Source: Clostridium_AF sediminicola (GTDB lineage: Bacteria > Bacillota > Clostridia > Clostridiales > Clostridiaceae). Taken from it: DNA of 64,000 nt. The stretch spans positions 1 through 64,000 of the forward strand of contig NZ_BAABMF010000021.1 of the NCBI RefSeq assembly GCF_050402865.1. The letters are read 5' to 3'. The notes beneath the pieces are model-generated. The model made no database searches, had not been told where the DNA came from, and saw only the letters and a list, made by a program, of their open reading frames with translations. Positions 17,357 to 27,071 of this stretch are shown one piece after another. Within the stretch, counting starts at the first letter, position 1, and every line of letters begins with the position of its first letter. The position numbers and the translations under genes are program-made.

Positions 17357-18976
17357 TTATGATGAATTTTTATACTTATTTGGAGACACACCAACATATT
17401 TTTTAAAGGCCATTGAGAACTGTTGGGGATTTTTAAAGCCAACTTTTTCAGCAATTTCATAAGATTTTAACTGAGATGATGACAGCATTTCTTTGGCTTT
17501 CTTTATTCGCAAATCCATAATATAATTACTTAAATTAATTTCTGTTTCTTTTTTAAATATCCTGCAAAGGTATACCTTATGAACATTTAAATTGTCAGCT
17601 ATATATGATAAACTCAAATCGTAATTTGAGTAGTTATGTTTTATGAAATCAATACAATCATTTACGAGTTTACTATATTTATTACAAGTTTTTTCATCTT
17701 TGATTCTTAATATTTTTACAAAAATATTTGAGAACCAATTTGACATTTTATTAATTGTTTCAAATTCAGAAACCTTAGCTATAGGCAGATAGTCAACGTC
17801 AAATACATTTATATAGGGAATGCTATATTCATTTAATATTATTGCTATAATTTCAAATAAATGCGAGTTAGTGAACTTAATATAATTATATTGCATAAAG
17901 CCTTTTAAATCTTTTGAGTATATATTATTTATTTCTTTTAATAATTTTTCTTCATTGTTATTATTAAAAGCATCTTGTATATTATCTAGTCTTCTCTTCA
18001 AAATATCTGTATTTAATTGACATTGATCCGAATAGAAAGTGTTATGCAAAATTGTTTTTCCGTTTCCTAAGAAAATTTTATATTTTAGCATATCGAAAGT
18101 TTCGGTATGCTTTATTGGTAATTTCCTTAAATCAATAAATTGTCTACTGATACTTATAGTTAAAGAAATATTTAGTGAGGATAATATTTCTCTTTTTATT
18201 GCTTCAGCTATTTTATGAATTTTTTCTATATAATTTAGCTCGCTATTGTCTCTTTTTAAACTTAAAATGGCAGAAAAATTACCATTTTTAGTATATACAC
18301 ATTCTCCGTTACAATGGGTTTTTATAATGCTGTTTATGGTCGTCAGAATTTCTTTGTTAATATTTTTTTCATCGATATAACTTTTAGTAGCTAGATTTAA
18401 ATAATATTCATCTATGGATATACACATTACAGAATACATGCTGTTTTCTGCAACAATATCAAGATTATATTCCTTTATTAGATAAATAATTCTTTCAATA
18501 TTATAACTATTAAAAAGTAGGTCTTTTAATACACTATGTTTAAACTCTTCAAAAAACTTTTCTCCTTTAGAGAATTCAGTATAGAGTATACTTTGAGAAC
18601 TATTGAGCTCACCTTCAATTTTAGAAAGAAGAGCATATAATTCTTCAGCAGTAATAAGATCTTTTATTAGATAGTCGGTTACTTTCATTTTTATAGCTTC
18701 TTTAGCATAATAAAAATCTTCATGGCAACTTAGAATAATAAATTTTTGATTTGGATTAATCTTTTTTATTTCTTTTATCATTTCTAATCCATCCATGACA
18801 GGCATCTGTATATCAGTTATTATAAGATCAGGCAATATACTTTTATATTTAGAAAGGGCATCTTGCCCATTTTTAGCAGTATCAATAATTTTAAAGTTTG
18901 TTTTATGCCAATCAATAATATAATTTATAATATCTCTTCCGGGTTTTTCATCATCTACGATAAGTACTTTATACAA
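17357..18976 (-). CDS. YesN-type response regulator with AraC DNA-binding domain
   Basis: About 539 residues. An N-terminal receiver domain has DDE at 8-10 and phospho-acceptor Asp55 (IITDIQMPVMDG). A long middle region is followed by two AraC helix-turn-helix motifs at the C terminus (ending FKNPQQFSMAFKKYVGVSP). It pairs with the kinase 31 bp upstream. I chose TTG 18976 since AGGTGG sits 5 bases before it; the GTG at 18985 is inside that site. YesMN-type pairs usually control sugar transport genes, fitting the ABC transporter read divergently from 21019. Confidence 0.92.
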   Translation of the reverse strand: MYKVLIVDDEKPGRDIINYIIDWHKTNFKIIDTAKNGQDALSKYKSILPDLIITDIQMPVMDGLEMIKEIKKINPNQKFIILSCHEDFYYAKEAIKMKVTDYLIKDLITAEELYALLSKIEGELNSSQSILYTEFSKGEKFFEEFKHSVLKDLLFNSYNIERIIYLIKEYNLDIVAENSMYSVMCISIDEYYLNLATKSYIDEKNINKEILTTINSIIKTHCNGECVYTKNGNFSAILSLKRDNSELNYIEKIHKIAEAIKREILSSLNISLTISISRQFIDLRKLPIKHTETFDMLKYKIFLGNGKTILHNTFYSDQCQLNTDILKRRLDNIQDAFNNNNEEKLLKEINNIYSKDLKGFMQYNYIKFTNSHLFEIIAIILNEYSIPYINVFDVDYLPIAKVSEFETINKMSNWFSNIFVKILRIKDEKTCNKYSKLVNDCIDFIKHNYSNYDLSLSYIADNLNVHKVYLCRIFKKETEINLSNYIMDLRIKKAKEMLSSSQLKSYEIAEKVGFKNPQQFSMAFKKYVGVSPNKYKNSS

Positions 18977-19007
18977 TATATCCACCTGCTTTCTTAAAAT
19001 TTATAAA

Positions 19008-20762
19008 CTATTCTAAAATTGGTATTATGAAGGTAATGCTTGTCCCGAGCCCAGTGTTGCTAAAAATTTTGATTTGAGATTCTTTTCCAAAATACATTTC
19101 TAATCTTTTATTTACATTTGAAAGGCTTAAATTATTTGATCCTTTTTTAGCGAGACTTGGTCTGTTTATAAGCAAATCTTTCAAAGTATCTTTTTTTATA
19201 CCGACACCGTCATCAATTATTTTTATTCTAAGATAGTTAGTATCTATTCTAGAAAAAGTAACCTTAATTGTCCCAAAGCTGTCTTTTGGAGAAATTCCAT
19301 GGTAAATTGAATTTTCAACTAGCGGTTGTATAAGAAGTTTTGGTATTTTATACAAAAGAATATCTTCAGGAGCTTCTATTAAAAATTTTATAATGTTATC
19401 ATATCTATAATTTTGAAGTTTTATATAACCTTGAAGATAATTAATCTCTTCGCTTATTGTAATATATTTTTTCTCAATAGACATATTAATTCGGAGCAAT
19501 AAATTAAAGTTCTGAATTAAATTACGAACTTCGACATCTTCATTTTTCATAGCTATATATGAAATTGTATTTAATGTGTTATGAATAAAATGTGGATTCA
19601 TTTGTGATTGTAAAAGATCTAGTTTAGATTGAACTACAGCTACTTCTAAAGCTTTCTTTTCTTCTTCTTCAATATAAACTTTATCAATTAAATTTTTTAT
19701 ATCATAGACCATTTTATTGAACCCATTTATTAGAGTTTCTATTTCATCGTTAGTCTTAAATTCGATTTTTTCCGGCCACTCTCCTTTTTCAAAACATGCC
19801 ATAGACTCTGCTATTTTATGTATAGGATAAGAAAGCTTTGTAGATAAATATAAACTAAATACAATAACAATAAATATGAATATCAAACCTATTAAAATTA
19901 CTGATTTAATTAAATCATTCAAGCTTCCAAATATAGTTTTTGAAGGCATAATTCCTACAATTGTCCAATCAGGATAGGAATCAATTTTTCTTCTGAAAAT
20001 TGAATACATACTTTTGTTAATCTCTATAGCATTATTGTCTTCCATAATAGATTTATCAAATTCAATATCACCTAGTTGATAGATTACATTTCCTTTACTA
20101 TCATAGATATAAGTTGTTTCAAAAGTATCCATGCATATATTTTTGATATTATTGAAAAAAGTATTTATTTTCAAATTAATAATAAGGTACCCTAACCCGC
20201 TATAGTCACTTTTATTATAAAAACGAAGATAATAAGTTATTCTGTTTTTATCCTCTAGATTATCAGAAGCAATGGGGAAACTTGACGGCTTTGAAAATTT
20301 ATTAGAATAATTTTTTACTATAAAATCATGGAATTCATCATCATTGTTAATTATTGATTTGAAATTTTCTGATGAATATACTGGATCGAGGATGTTCATG
20401 TTTTCGTCAATTGCAATTATTGAAGTAATGCTATTATAGTCTGATGAGTAATGGGTAAGATACTTTGATATTGCTTTAGTCCTTATCGTATCTTCTTCGA
20501 GATCTGATGGTTTATTTAATAGTAAATTTTCAATATAAGAATTATTTCTTAATGGGTTTATATAAGATAGAATTTCTGAAATATTGGAATCAATTTGTTT
20601 TATTACAAGGTCCATTTTTTGCGAAATTATATGTGTTGACTGACTAATTATCTGATTAGAAAAGACTTTTATAATAGTAAAGCTAATTACAACTACAAGG
20701 AAAATAATAATTGAGGAAAAATATATAATTAGTTTATGTTTAAAAGATTTCGGTTTTAGCAT
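19008..20762 (-). CDS. YesM-type sensor histidine kinase
   Basis: 584 residues. Membrane segments at about 11-31 and 285-306 flank an extracellular Cache-like sensor of about 250 residues. A HAMP linker follows, then a His_kinase domain with QMNPHFIHNTLN (phospho-acceptor His391) and a GHKL ATPase domain with LVENSIYHG and DDGVGI. It acts on the YesN-like regulator just downstream. GAGAGG lies before the ATG. The 256-bp divergent region to the ABC operon holds a palindrome that may be the regulated promoter. Confidence 0.93.
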   Translation of the reverse strand: MLKPKSFKHKLIIYFSSIIIFLVVVISFTIIKVFSNQIISQSTHIISQKMDLVIKQIDSNISEILSYINPLRNNSYIENLLLNKPSDLEEDTIRTKAISKYLTHYSSDYNSITSIIAIDENMNILDPVYSSENFKSIINNDDEFHDFIVKNYSNKFSKPSSFPIASDNLEDKNRITYYLRFYNKSDYSGLGYLIINLKINTFFNNIKNICMDTFETTYIYDSKGNVIYQLGDIEFDKSIMEDNNAIEINKSMYSIFRRKIDSYPDWTIVGIMPSKTIFGSLNDLIKSVILIGLIFIFIVIVFSLYLSTKLSYPIHKIAESMACFEKGEWPEKIEFKTNDEIETLINGFNKMVYDIKNLIDKVYIEEEEKKALEVAVVQSKLDLLQSQMNPHFIHNTLNTISYIAMKNEDVEVRNLIQNFNLLLRINMSIEKKYITISEEINYLQGYIKLQNYRYDNIIKFLIEAPEDILLYKIPKLLIQPLVENSIYHGISPKDSFGTIKVTFSRIDTNYLRIKIIDDGVGIKKDTLKDLLINRPSLAKKGSNNLSLSNVNKRLEMYFGKESQIKIFSNTGLGTSITFIIPILE

Positions 20763-20918
20763 AATGATTACCTCTCATAAGTTTATTTTTAGCTAGTATA
20801 ATAAATTTAAAAATCCTCTTATCTAAAAATAAAACAAAAAAGTTATAATTTTTATAAATTAGTTAATGAACTATAAAAAAAGTTAATCTGAAACATTAAT
20901 TATATTTATATAACTTTG

Positions 20919-20966
20919 TATAATTAAAACATAGCAAAGATAACGTTTACTAAGTTAAATGTTATC
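20919..20966 (+). promoter_or_regulatory. Promoter region with a 28-bp palindrome before the sugar ABC operon
   Basis: A TATAAT (20919-20924) lies about 95 bp before the ATG at 21019. Just downstream is GATAACGTTTA (20939-20949) paired with TAAATGTTATC (20956-20966), one G-T mismatch. A palindrome over the transcription start suggests an operator for a LacI- or CcpA-like repressor; its central AACGTT is cre-like. The -35 match is weak. Confidence 0.5.
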
Positions 20967-21018
20967 ACAAATTAATAAATAATCAAATGAAATTATTAAA
21001 TTTTTGGAGTGATACTAG

Positions 21019-22527
21019 ATGAGGAGTACTTTAGAATTTAGGAATATTACTATGGAATTTCCTGGAGTAAAAGCTCTAGATAATATGAGCTTCAAAGCCT
21101 ATGGTGGTGAAGTTTTAGCTTTTCTAGGGGAAAACGGAGCAGGAAAATCCACATTATTAAAAATTTTATATGGAGATTATCAACCAACAAGTGGGAAAGT
21201 ATTTTTGGATGGAAAAGAAAACGAATTCAAAAATCCGAATGATGCAATAAATGCAGGTATAAGTATTATTTATCAAGAAAGACAAGTTGTGCCTTATTTA
21301 TCTGTTGCAGAAAATATATTTATGGGAAATATGCCAGAAAAAAATGGAATGATAGATTTCAAAACTATGAATAAAAATGCACAAAAGGTTATAGAAGAGT
21401 TTAAACTACCTTTTAAAGCAACTGATAAAGTGAGAGATTTAAGTGTAGCATATCAGCAGATGGTTGAAATTATGAAGGCATATTCAAGAGATATAAAAGT
21501 AATTGCTTTTGATGAGCCTACTGCTAGTTTATCTGATGCAGAGATTAATAGTTTATTTGATATCATTGAAAAGTTAAAAAAGAGAAATGTTGTTGTATTA
21601 TATGTATCTCATAGGTTGAAAGAAATTTTTCAAATTACTGAAAGAGTAGTGGTTTTTAAAGACGGTAAATTTGTAGATTTACTAAATACAAAAGAAACTA
21701 ATGACAAAGAATTAGTAAAGTTAATGGTAGGAAGAAATTTAGGAGATATCTTTGACAACCTTGATAGAAATAAAAAATTTGGTGAAGATATACTTAAGCT
21801 TCATAAAGTAAATAATGATTATATAAAAGATATATCATTTAATCTTAGAAAAGGAGAAGTTCTAGGACTGGCAGGGCTTGTAGGAGCAGGAAGAACTGAA
21901 GTTGTAAGAACAATATTTGGTGCAGATAAAATAGAATCTGGAAATATTTATTTGGATGGGAAAGAGATAAAATTAAGATCACCAAAAGATGCCATAGAAT
22001 TAGGAATAGCTCTTTGTCCAGAGGATCGAAAGGAAGAAGGAATAGCACCTGTAAGAAGTGTAAAAGATAATACAACTATGGCTATACTTCCTAAAATATG
22101 TAAAGGACTATTTGTAGACTTTTCAAAAGAAAAGGAAATAACTCGAAAGAGTATTGATGATTTGAGTATTAAAACTCCTTCTATGAACAAAGCTATAAAA
22201 GAATTAAGTGGAGGGAATCAGCAGAAGGTTATCTTAGGAAGATGGCTTGCAATTAATCCAAAGGTACTGATTTTGGATGAACCAACAAAAGGTATTGATG
22301 TAGGAGCAAAAGCCGAATTTTATAGAATAATTTGTGAAGTTGCTAAAAAAGGTATTGGTGTTATTGTTATTTCTTCAGAACTCCCAGAAATAATTGGTAT
22401 ATGTGATAGGATACTTGTTATGAAGAATGGAAGGATTACTGGTGAAATAAGTAGTGAAGAAGCAACAGAAGAAATAATTCTAGAATATGCTATGATACAT
22501 GATAATAAAAAGAAAATTGCAAATTAG
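21019..22527 (+). CDS. Sugar ABC transporter ATP-binding protein, two ATPase domains
   Basis: 502 residues, RbsA/AraG/MglA type. The first domain has Walker A GENGAGKST and the Walker B region IAFDEPTASLS; its signature is degenerate (DLSVAYQQM). The second has GLVGAGRTE (degenerate Walker A, normal for this family), signature LSGGNQQKV and ILDEPTKGIDVGAK. It energises uptake of a monosaccharide through the permease encoded 18 bp downstream. GGAG precedes the ATG. First gene of the transport operon, divergent from the YesM/YesN pair. Confidence 0.96.
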   Translation: MRSTLEFRNITMEFPGVKALDNMSFKAYGGEVLAFLGENGAGKSTLLKILYGDYQPTSGKVFLDGKENEFKNPNDAINAGISIIYQERQVVPYLSVAENIFMGNMPEKNGMIDFKTMNKNAQKVIEEFKLPFKATDKVRDLSVAYQQMVEIMKAYSRDIKVIAFDEPTASLSDAEINSLFDIIEKLKKRNVVVLYVSHRLKEIFQITERVVVFKDGKFVDLLNTKETNDKELVKLMVGRNLGDIFDNLDRNKKFGEDILKLHKVNNDYIKDISFNLRKGEVLGLAGLVGAGRTEVVRTIFGADKIESGNIYLDGKEIKLRSPKDAIELGIALCPEDRKEEGIAPVRSVKDNTTMAILPKICKGLFVDFSKEKEITRKSIDDLSIKTPSMNKAIKELSGGNQQKVILGRWLAINPKVLILDEPTKGIDVGAKAEFYRIICEVAKKGIGVIVISSELPEIIGICDRILVMKNGRITGEISSEEATEEIILEYAMIHDNKKKIAN

Positions 22528-22545
22528 ATTAAGGAGGTTTTATCA

Positions 22546-23535
22546 ATGGAATCTTTAAAAATAGAAAAAACTGATAAAAAATCAATGTCATATATAAAAA
22601 AAATTCTTAATTCAGATAAGATTGGACTTATAATAGCTTTAGTAATTATGATAGCAATATTTGCTTCGTTATCACCACATTATTTTACTCCAGGAAATTT
22701 TATGAATATTCTTATAGCTGCTTCACTAACAGGTTTAGTTGCAGTTGGAGAATCATTTTTGATAATATCAACTTATATTGATTTATCACCTGGTTCTGTT
22801 GCTGCATTTTCAGGAGTATTATGTTCTGTACTTCTTTCAACAGGATTAGGAACTGTGCCTGTAATTATTCTTGTCATAATAGCAGGATTATGTATAGGAG
22901 CATTCAATGCATTTTTCGTAAATGAACTTAAGATTGAGCCTTTTATAGCAAGTTTAGCTGCTATGTCGATTTTTAGAGGGCTTGCATATATAATTTGTGA
23001 TGGAAAGCCTGTGTTTATAACTAATTCAACCTTTTTAAAAATTGGTGTTGGAAGAATTTTAGGGATCCCTATACCGGTAATAATACTTTTATTAACTTTC
23101 ATAGTTTTTGGTATCATACTTTCAAAGACAAAACTTGGAAGACATACTTATATCATTGGTGGGAATAAAAATGCAGCAAGATTAGCAGGCATTAACCCTA
23201 AAAAAGTAGCGCTTAAACTTTATATGATTATGGGAGCTTTGTCAGCAATTGGTGGAATTATTTTAGCCTCTAGAATGACATCTGGCCAACCTTCTGCATT
23301 TGTTGGTTTAGAATTTGACGGTATTACTGCAGCTGTATTAGGTGGTATGGCATTTAGTGGCGGTGTAGGAACTATGTTTGGTACAGTTCTTGGAGTTCTG
23401 ATTTTACAAGGGTTTAATAATGGCTTATTGTTGTTGAATGTTCCATCATTTTGGCAATATGTTGCCAGAGGTTTATTGCTACTAGCGGCATTATCTTTCG
23501 ATTATTTTAGAAGTAAAAAGAGAGCTAAAGCTTAA
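22546..23535 (+). CDS. Sugar ABC transporter permease (RbsC/AraH family)
   Basis: 329 residues with eight to ten membrane helices, matching the BPD_transp_2 family. Hallmarks include IDLSPGSVAAFSG and the GGNKNAARLAGI loop that contacts the ATPase, and AVLGGMAFSGGVGT near the end. It works as a homodimer with the two-domain ATPase. AAGGAGG is 9 bases upstream of the ATG. Confidence 0.95.
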   Translation: MESLKIEKTDKKSMSYIKKILNSDKIGLIIALVIMIAIFASLSPHYFTPGNFMNILIAASLTGLVAVGESFLIISTYIDLSPGSVAAFSGVLCSVLLSTGLGTVPVIILVIIAGLCIGAFNAFFVNELKIEPFIASLAAMSIFRGLAYIICDGKPVFITNSTFLKIGVGRILGIPIPVIILLLTFIVFGIILSKTKLGRHTYIIGGNKNAARLAGINPKKVALKLYMIMGALSAIGGIILASRMTSGQPSAFVGLEFDGITAAVLGGMAFSGGVGTMFGTVLGVLILQGFNNGLLLLNVPSFWQYVARGLLLLAALSFDYFRSKKRAKA

Positions 23536-23594
23536 GAATTGAGTGCAAATATATAATAAAATTTATATATATAATTTTAAGGGGGTATTAAGGT

Positions 23595-24641
23595 ATGAAA
23601 AAAATTATTGGTTTAGTAATGAGTTGTGTTTTAATAGCAGGATTATTTGTGGGTTGTACATCAAATAATTCTACAAACAAATCAAAATCTAGTAATACTG
23701 CAGAAGAATCAAGTAAGGATAAAGGCGATGACAAAATTGTTATAGCAGCTATTTATAAAGCATTAGATCAAGTTTGGTTTCAAGATGAAGGTGCTGCTGC
23801 AGAAAAAGCTGCAAAGGCATTGGGGGCAGATGAAGTTTTATTAATTGATGCAAAAATGAATCCAGACACATATCTTACTGCACTAGATAATGTAATAACT
23901 CAACAAGTAGATGGAATTTTAGTATGTCCACCAGACCAAAAATTAAGTGCTGCAACAATTCAGAAATGTGAAGCAGCAGATATACCTGTAATTGCATGTG
24001 ACGATGCTCTTCAAGACGAGAATGGAAATTTCTTAGCACCGTTTGTAGGAATAGATGCAAAACAAATTGGTAGAGATATGGCAGCATGGCTTTCCGATTA
24101 TGTTGAAGCTGAAGGAAAGATCAAAGATATGAAAACAACAGGATTGTTGTTAATGACAGTTGATACAGTATCAAGTTGTTTACCAAGAACAGAAGGTCAA
24201 TTAGAAGTTTGGAAAGAGAAGCAACCAGATTTTTTAGAAGAAAATATTTTCAGAGCAGACTATAATGGTGAAACTGCAAAAGGATTTGATGCAGCTGCAG
24301 CAGTTCTAACATCTCATCCTGAAATTAAAACTTGGTTAGTAATGGGAGTTAATGATGAAGGTTGTGCAGGAGCTACTAGAGCTTTAGAACAACAAAATTT
24401 AGATAAAGATGCAGTTGTAGTAGGATTAGGTGGATACTTAGCAAAAGGTGAATTTGATAAAGATTATTCTTGTTTTGTATCATCAGCATTTATTGATGCC
24501 AATGATATAGGTACAACTTCTGCTACTGAATTAATGGAAAATATTTTAAATGATAAAGAAATACCAATGGATTATAGAATTAAAGCTAAAATGGTAACAG
24601 CTGATAACTATAAAGATATAATGGGTGATGCAGCAAATTAA
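23595..24641 (+). CDS. AraF-like sugar-binding lipoprotein
   Basis: 348 residues. A lipoprotein signal ends in LFVGC (Cys21), followed by a Ser/Asn/Lys linker. The mature part follows arabinose-binding protein AraF closely: VWFQDEGAAAEKAAK, CPPDQKLSAATI, VIACDD, HPEIKTWLVMGVNDEG and TADNYKDIM. This makes an arabinose- or galactose-like sugar a reasonable ligand guess, but neither sugar's catabolic genes are present here. It delivers ligand to the permease on the outer face of the membrane. GGGGG lies before the ATG and a terminator follows. Confidence 0.92.
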   Translation: MKKIIGLVMSCVLIAGLFVGCTSNNSTNKSKSSNTAEESSKDKGDDKIVIAAIYKALDQVWFQDEGAAAEKAAKALGADEVLLIDAKMNPDTYLTALDNVITQQVDGILVCPPDQKLSAATIQKCEAADIPVIACDDALQDENGNFLAPFVGIDAKQIGRDMAAWLSDYVEAEGKIKDMKTTGLLLMTVDTVSSCLPRTEGQLEVWKEKQPDFLEENIFRADYNGETAKGFDAAAAVLTSHPEIKTWLVMGVNDEGCAGATRALEQQNLDKDAVVVGLGGYLAKGEFDKDYSCFVSSAFIDANDIGTTSATELMENILNDKEIPMDYRIKAKMVTADNYKDIMGDAAN

Positions 24642-24667
24642 AGTTTTCCCCTGAATTGTTATTTATT

Positions 24668-24696
24668 AAAGCCACTTATTATAGAGTGGCTTTAAT
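24668..24696 (+). terminator. Terminator of the sugar ABC operon
   Basis: AAAGCCACT (24668-24676) pairs with AGTGGCTTT (24685-24693), with T-rich flank. The next gene starts about 50 bp later and may receive read-through. Confidence 0.8.
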
Positions 24697-24740
24697 TATA
24701 GCTTAAGGCAGGCAAATTAAGATTTGATGGAGGTAGAAAA

Positions 24741-25913
24741 ATGAATTCAAGAGAAAGGTTTATGAAAGTAATTAATGGGGAGATGCCTGATAGGGTACCA
24801 GTAACTTTATTTATACAAGATCAAGGACATTTTATTAATCAAATGTACCCTGAAGTTGATCCATTAGATTACTATACATTGCTGTTGAAGGTTATTGAAT
24901 TTCAAAAGCAATTAGGTGTAGACATTTTTGTAAGGATGTTATTTGATATAACAGACCCATTGAACATAATGCTAGGTGGATTAAATGTTAAAGATCAAAC
25001 TGAAGATTGGCAAGTGCATACGGAGAATATCGTTAATGGAAGTACAACAGTACAAAGATCAACAATTAAAACACCTGATGGAATTTTGACTCAAGATTTT
25101 TCTATTAACGAAGAAAGAAAAGGTACGTTAATGTATGCGTGCACAAAACATCCTATTGAGAGCGAAGAAGATTTGGATATTGCAATTAAATATGAACCTA
25201 AAATGACATTAGAAAATAAAGCAATGATCAAAAAAAATATTAAAAGAATCAAAGATGTCCTAGGAAACGATGGTATATTAGGTACATGGACACCTGGTGG
25301 TGTATTTAATAATGTATCTACTCTTATTAATCACGAAGATTTATATTGTTTATTCTTAACTGATTATGAGTATTATGAAAAACTTATGAATTTTGGATTA
25401 AACCGTATAACTGATTATGCTTTGGCTATGGAAGAAGGCGGTGCTGACGTACTATTATTTGGTGGTAATGTTGCAGGGGGATTTCTTGGAAGTGAATTTT
25501 ATGATAAATATATAATGCCTTTTGAAAAAAAATATGTTGATACTATTCAGAAAAATGGCACTCCAGCAATGTTGCACAATTGCGGAGAAATAATGAATCT
25601 TGTTGAATCCTATAAAAAATTAGGAGTTAGGATGGTGGAACCATTCTCACCTTCTCCACTAGGTGATGCAGATTTAGCAAAGGCTAAAGAAATTGTAAAT
25701 GGAGAGTATATAATTACTGGTGGAATTGATCAAGTAAATGTATTGCAAAAAGGTAGTGTTGATTTAGTAAAAGAAGTAACGGAAAGAACTATGAAAATTG
25801 GTAAACCAGGAGGTGGATTTATACTACAATCTGCTGATTTCTTAGAATATGGTACACCTTTAGAAAATTTAGAAGCTTATGTAAAAACTGCAATGGAAAA
25901 TGCTTGGTATTAG
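24741..25913 (+). CDS. Uroporphyrinogen decarboxylase-superfamily protein (second copy)
   Basis: 390 residues. It begins NSRERFMKVINGEMPDRVPV, the usual start of MtaA/HemE-like proteins. The metal-binding motif is HNCG (His279, Cys281), but where MtaA/MtbA have the second Cys this protein has Asp366 (LQSADFLEYGTP). It lies directly after the sugar ABC operon with GGAGG 7 bases before the ATG, so it is probably expressed with transport. A HemE role is unlikely given the context. Function is unknown; a corrinoid-independent methyl- or carboxyl-transfer or lyase step on a sugar-like compound is one guess. Confidence 0.87.
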   Translation: MNSRERFMKVINGEMPDRVPVTLFIQDQGHFINQMYPEVDPLDYYTLLLKVIEFQKQLGVDIFVRMLFDITDPLNIMLGGLNVKDQTEDWQVHTENIVNGSTTVQRSTIKTPDGILTQDFSINEERKGTLMYACTKHPIESEEDLDIAIKYEPKMTLENKAMIKKNIKRIKDVLGNDGILGTWTPGGVFNNVSTLINHEDLYCLFLTDYEYYEKLMNFGLNRITDYALAMEEGGADVLLFGGNVAGGFLGSEFYDKYIMPFEKKYVDTIQKNGTPAMLHNCGEIMNLVESYKKLGVRMVEPFSPSPLGDADLAKAKEIVNGEYIITGGIDQVNVLQKGSVDLVKEVTERTMKIGKPGGGFILQSADFLEYGTPLENLEAYVKTAMENAWY

Positions 25914-25941
25914 TTTACTTAATATAATCTATGAAGTAATA

Positions 25942-25984
25942 AAAAAGGGTAATTATTGAAGTACTAATAATTTACCCTTTCTTT
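25942..25984. terminator. Bidirectional terminator overlapping the AraC stop codon
   Basis: AAAGGGTAATTATT pairs with AATAATTTACCCTTT (one bulge), flanked by A6 and T-rich DNA. The right arm covers the last codons of the minus-strand AraC gene. Confidence 0.88.
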
Positions 25985-26862
25985 ATATCCCTATAGGCGC
26001 TAGGGGACATCCCCATAACTTTTTTGAAAATTCTAGAAAAATAATATGGATCATTATATCCTAATTTGTTTGATATTTCTGAAATGCTGTTTTTAGATAA
26101 ATCTAAATGGTTGCATGCATGCTGAATTTTTAGCCTTATAAAAAAATCAATAGGAGTATGTCCGGTATTTTCTTTAAATATATATGTTAAATGACTTTTG
26201 GATAAATTAATATGTTTTGCAAGTATTTCCAAAGTTAAAAGTTTCGATATATTATCTTTCATAAACTCTAAAGTTTCATTGATGTATTTTGTGTTTTTAT
26301 CAAGATAAGATTCCTCCTCTAAGGATAAGAAAAAAATACTTGATAAAAAATGACTGAAAATTTGGCTGGTATAAATAATATTATTTAAGGTATAACCTCT
26401 GTCTAAAGTTAAAATCATTGTATTAAATAAGTTAAATAAAATTGGAAATTTAGATATAGGGACAGGAAAAGTTGAGATAGTATTACTATATTCCTGTGGG
26501 AAATAATGAATTACATTTTCTCCATGAAAATGAATCCAATAAATGTCCCATGGATTTTCTGTGCTAGAACCATATACATGAGGAATTCCTTTTGGAATAA
26601 ATAATATATTATTTTCAGTAATTATTAGTTTTTTTCCATCAATTTCAACAAAACCCATTCCTTTAACACAATAAATTAGGATATATTGATTACTTCCATT
26701 CTTTCTTTCTATATAGTGATATTGTGCATTTGGATAAAAACCTATATCAGTAATAAATAAGTTCTTAACCAAAGGGTGAATGGAGGTTTTACTTACTAAA
26801 TATCTTGGTAACACTATTATTTTCTCGTTTTTAAAGCCTTCTATTTTTTTTATATTATCCAT
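25972..26862 (-). CDS. AraC-family regulator (cupin sensor)
   Basis: 296 residues. The N-terminal cupin half contains GMGFVEIDGKKLIITENNIL and IPKGIPHVYGSS; the C-terminal half has two helix-turn-helix motifs (LEILAKHINLSKSHLTYIF and ISNKLGYNDPYYFSRIFKK). It is divergent from the DUF5107 gene at 27072 and probably controls it. A perfect 11-bp palindrome lies 15 bp before its start codon. Confidence 0.93.
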   Translation of the reverse strand: MDNIKKIEGFKNEKIIVLPRYLVSKTSIHPLVKNLFITDIGFYPNAQYHYIERKNGSNQYILIYCVKGMGFVEIDGKKLIITENNILFIPKGIPHVYGSSTENPWDIYWIHFHGENVIHYFPQEYSNTISTFPVPISKFPILFNLFNTMILTLDRGYTLNNIIYTSQIFSHFLSSIFFLSLEEESYLDKNTKYINETLEFMKDNISKLLTLEILAKHINLSKSHLTYIFKENTGHTPIDFFIRLKIQHACNHLDLSKNSISEISNKLGYNDPYYFSRIFKKVMGMSPSAYRDIKKG

Positions 26863-26876
26863 ATTTAAATTATATA

Positions 26877-26911
26877 ATATTACTATTATATTTTCAATAG
26901 AATAGTAATAT
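26877..26911. promoter_or_regulatory. Perfect 11-bp inverted repeat upstream of the AraC gene
   Basis: ATATTACTATT (26877-26887) and AATAGTAATAT (26901-26911) are exact complements with a 13-bp centre. It is in the divergent region between the AraC gene and the DUF5107 gene. It could be an operator or a leader hairpin. Confidence 0.45.
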
Positions 26912-27071
26912 AGTCCATTTTTGTAAAGATAAATTGCATGGTAAGATGGTGCGAAAAAGTATATATTTTAATTAAGAAGAAAAAACAATTTAGTTAAGTA
27001 AGAATGTAAAATTCACTATTGAAATTAATATTATTGAGAAAATAGAAAACATAAAAAGGGAGTGTGGCAAA

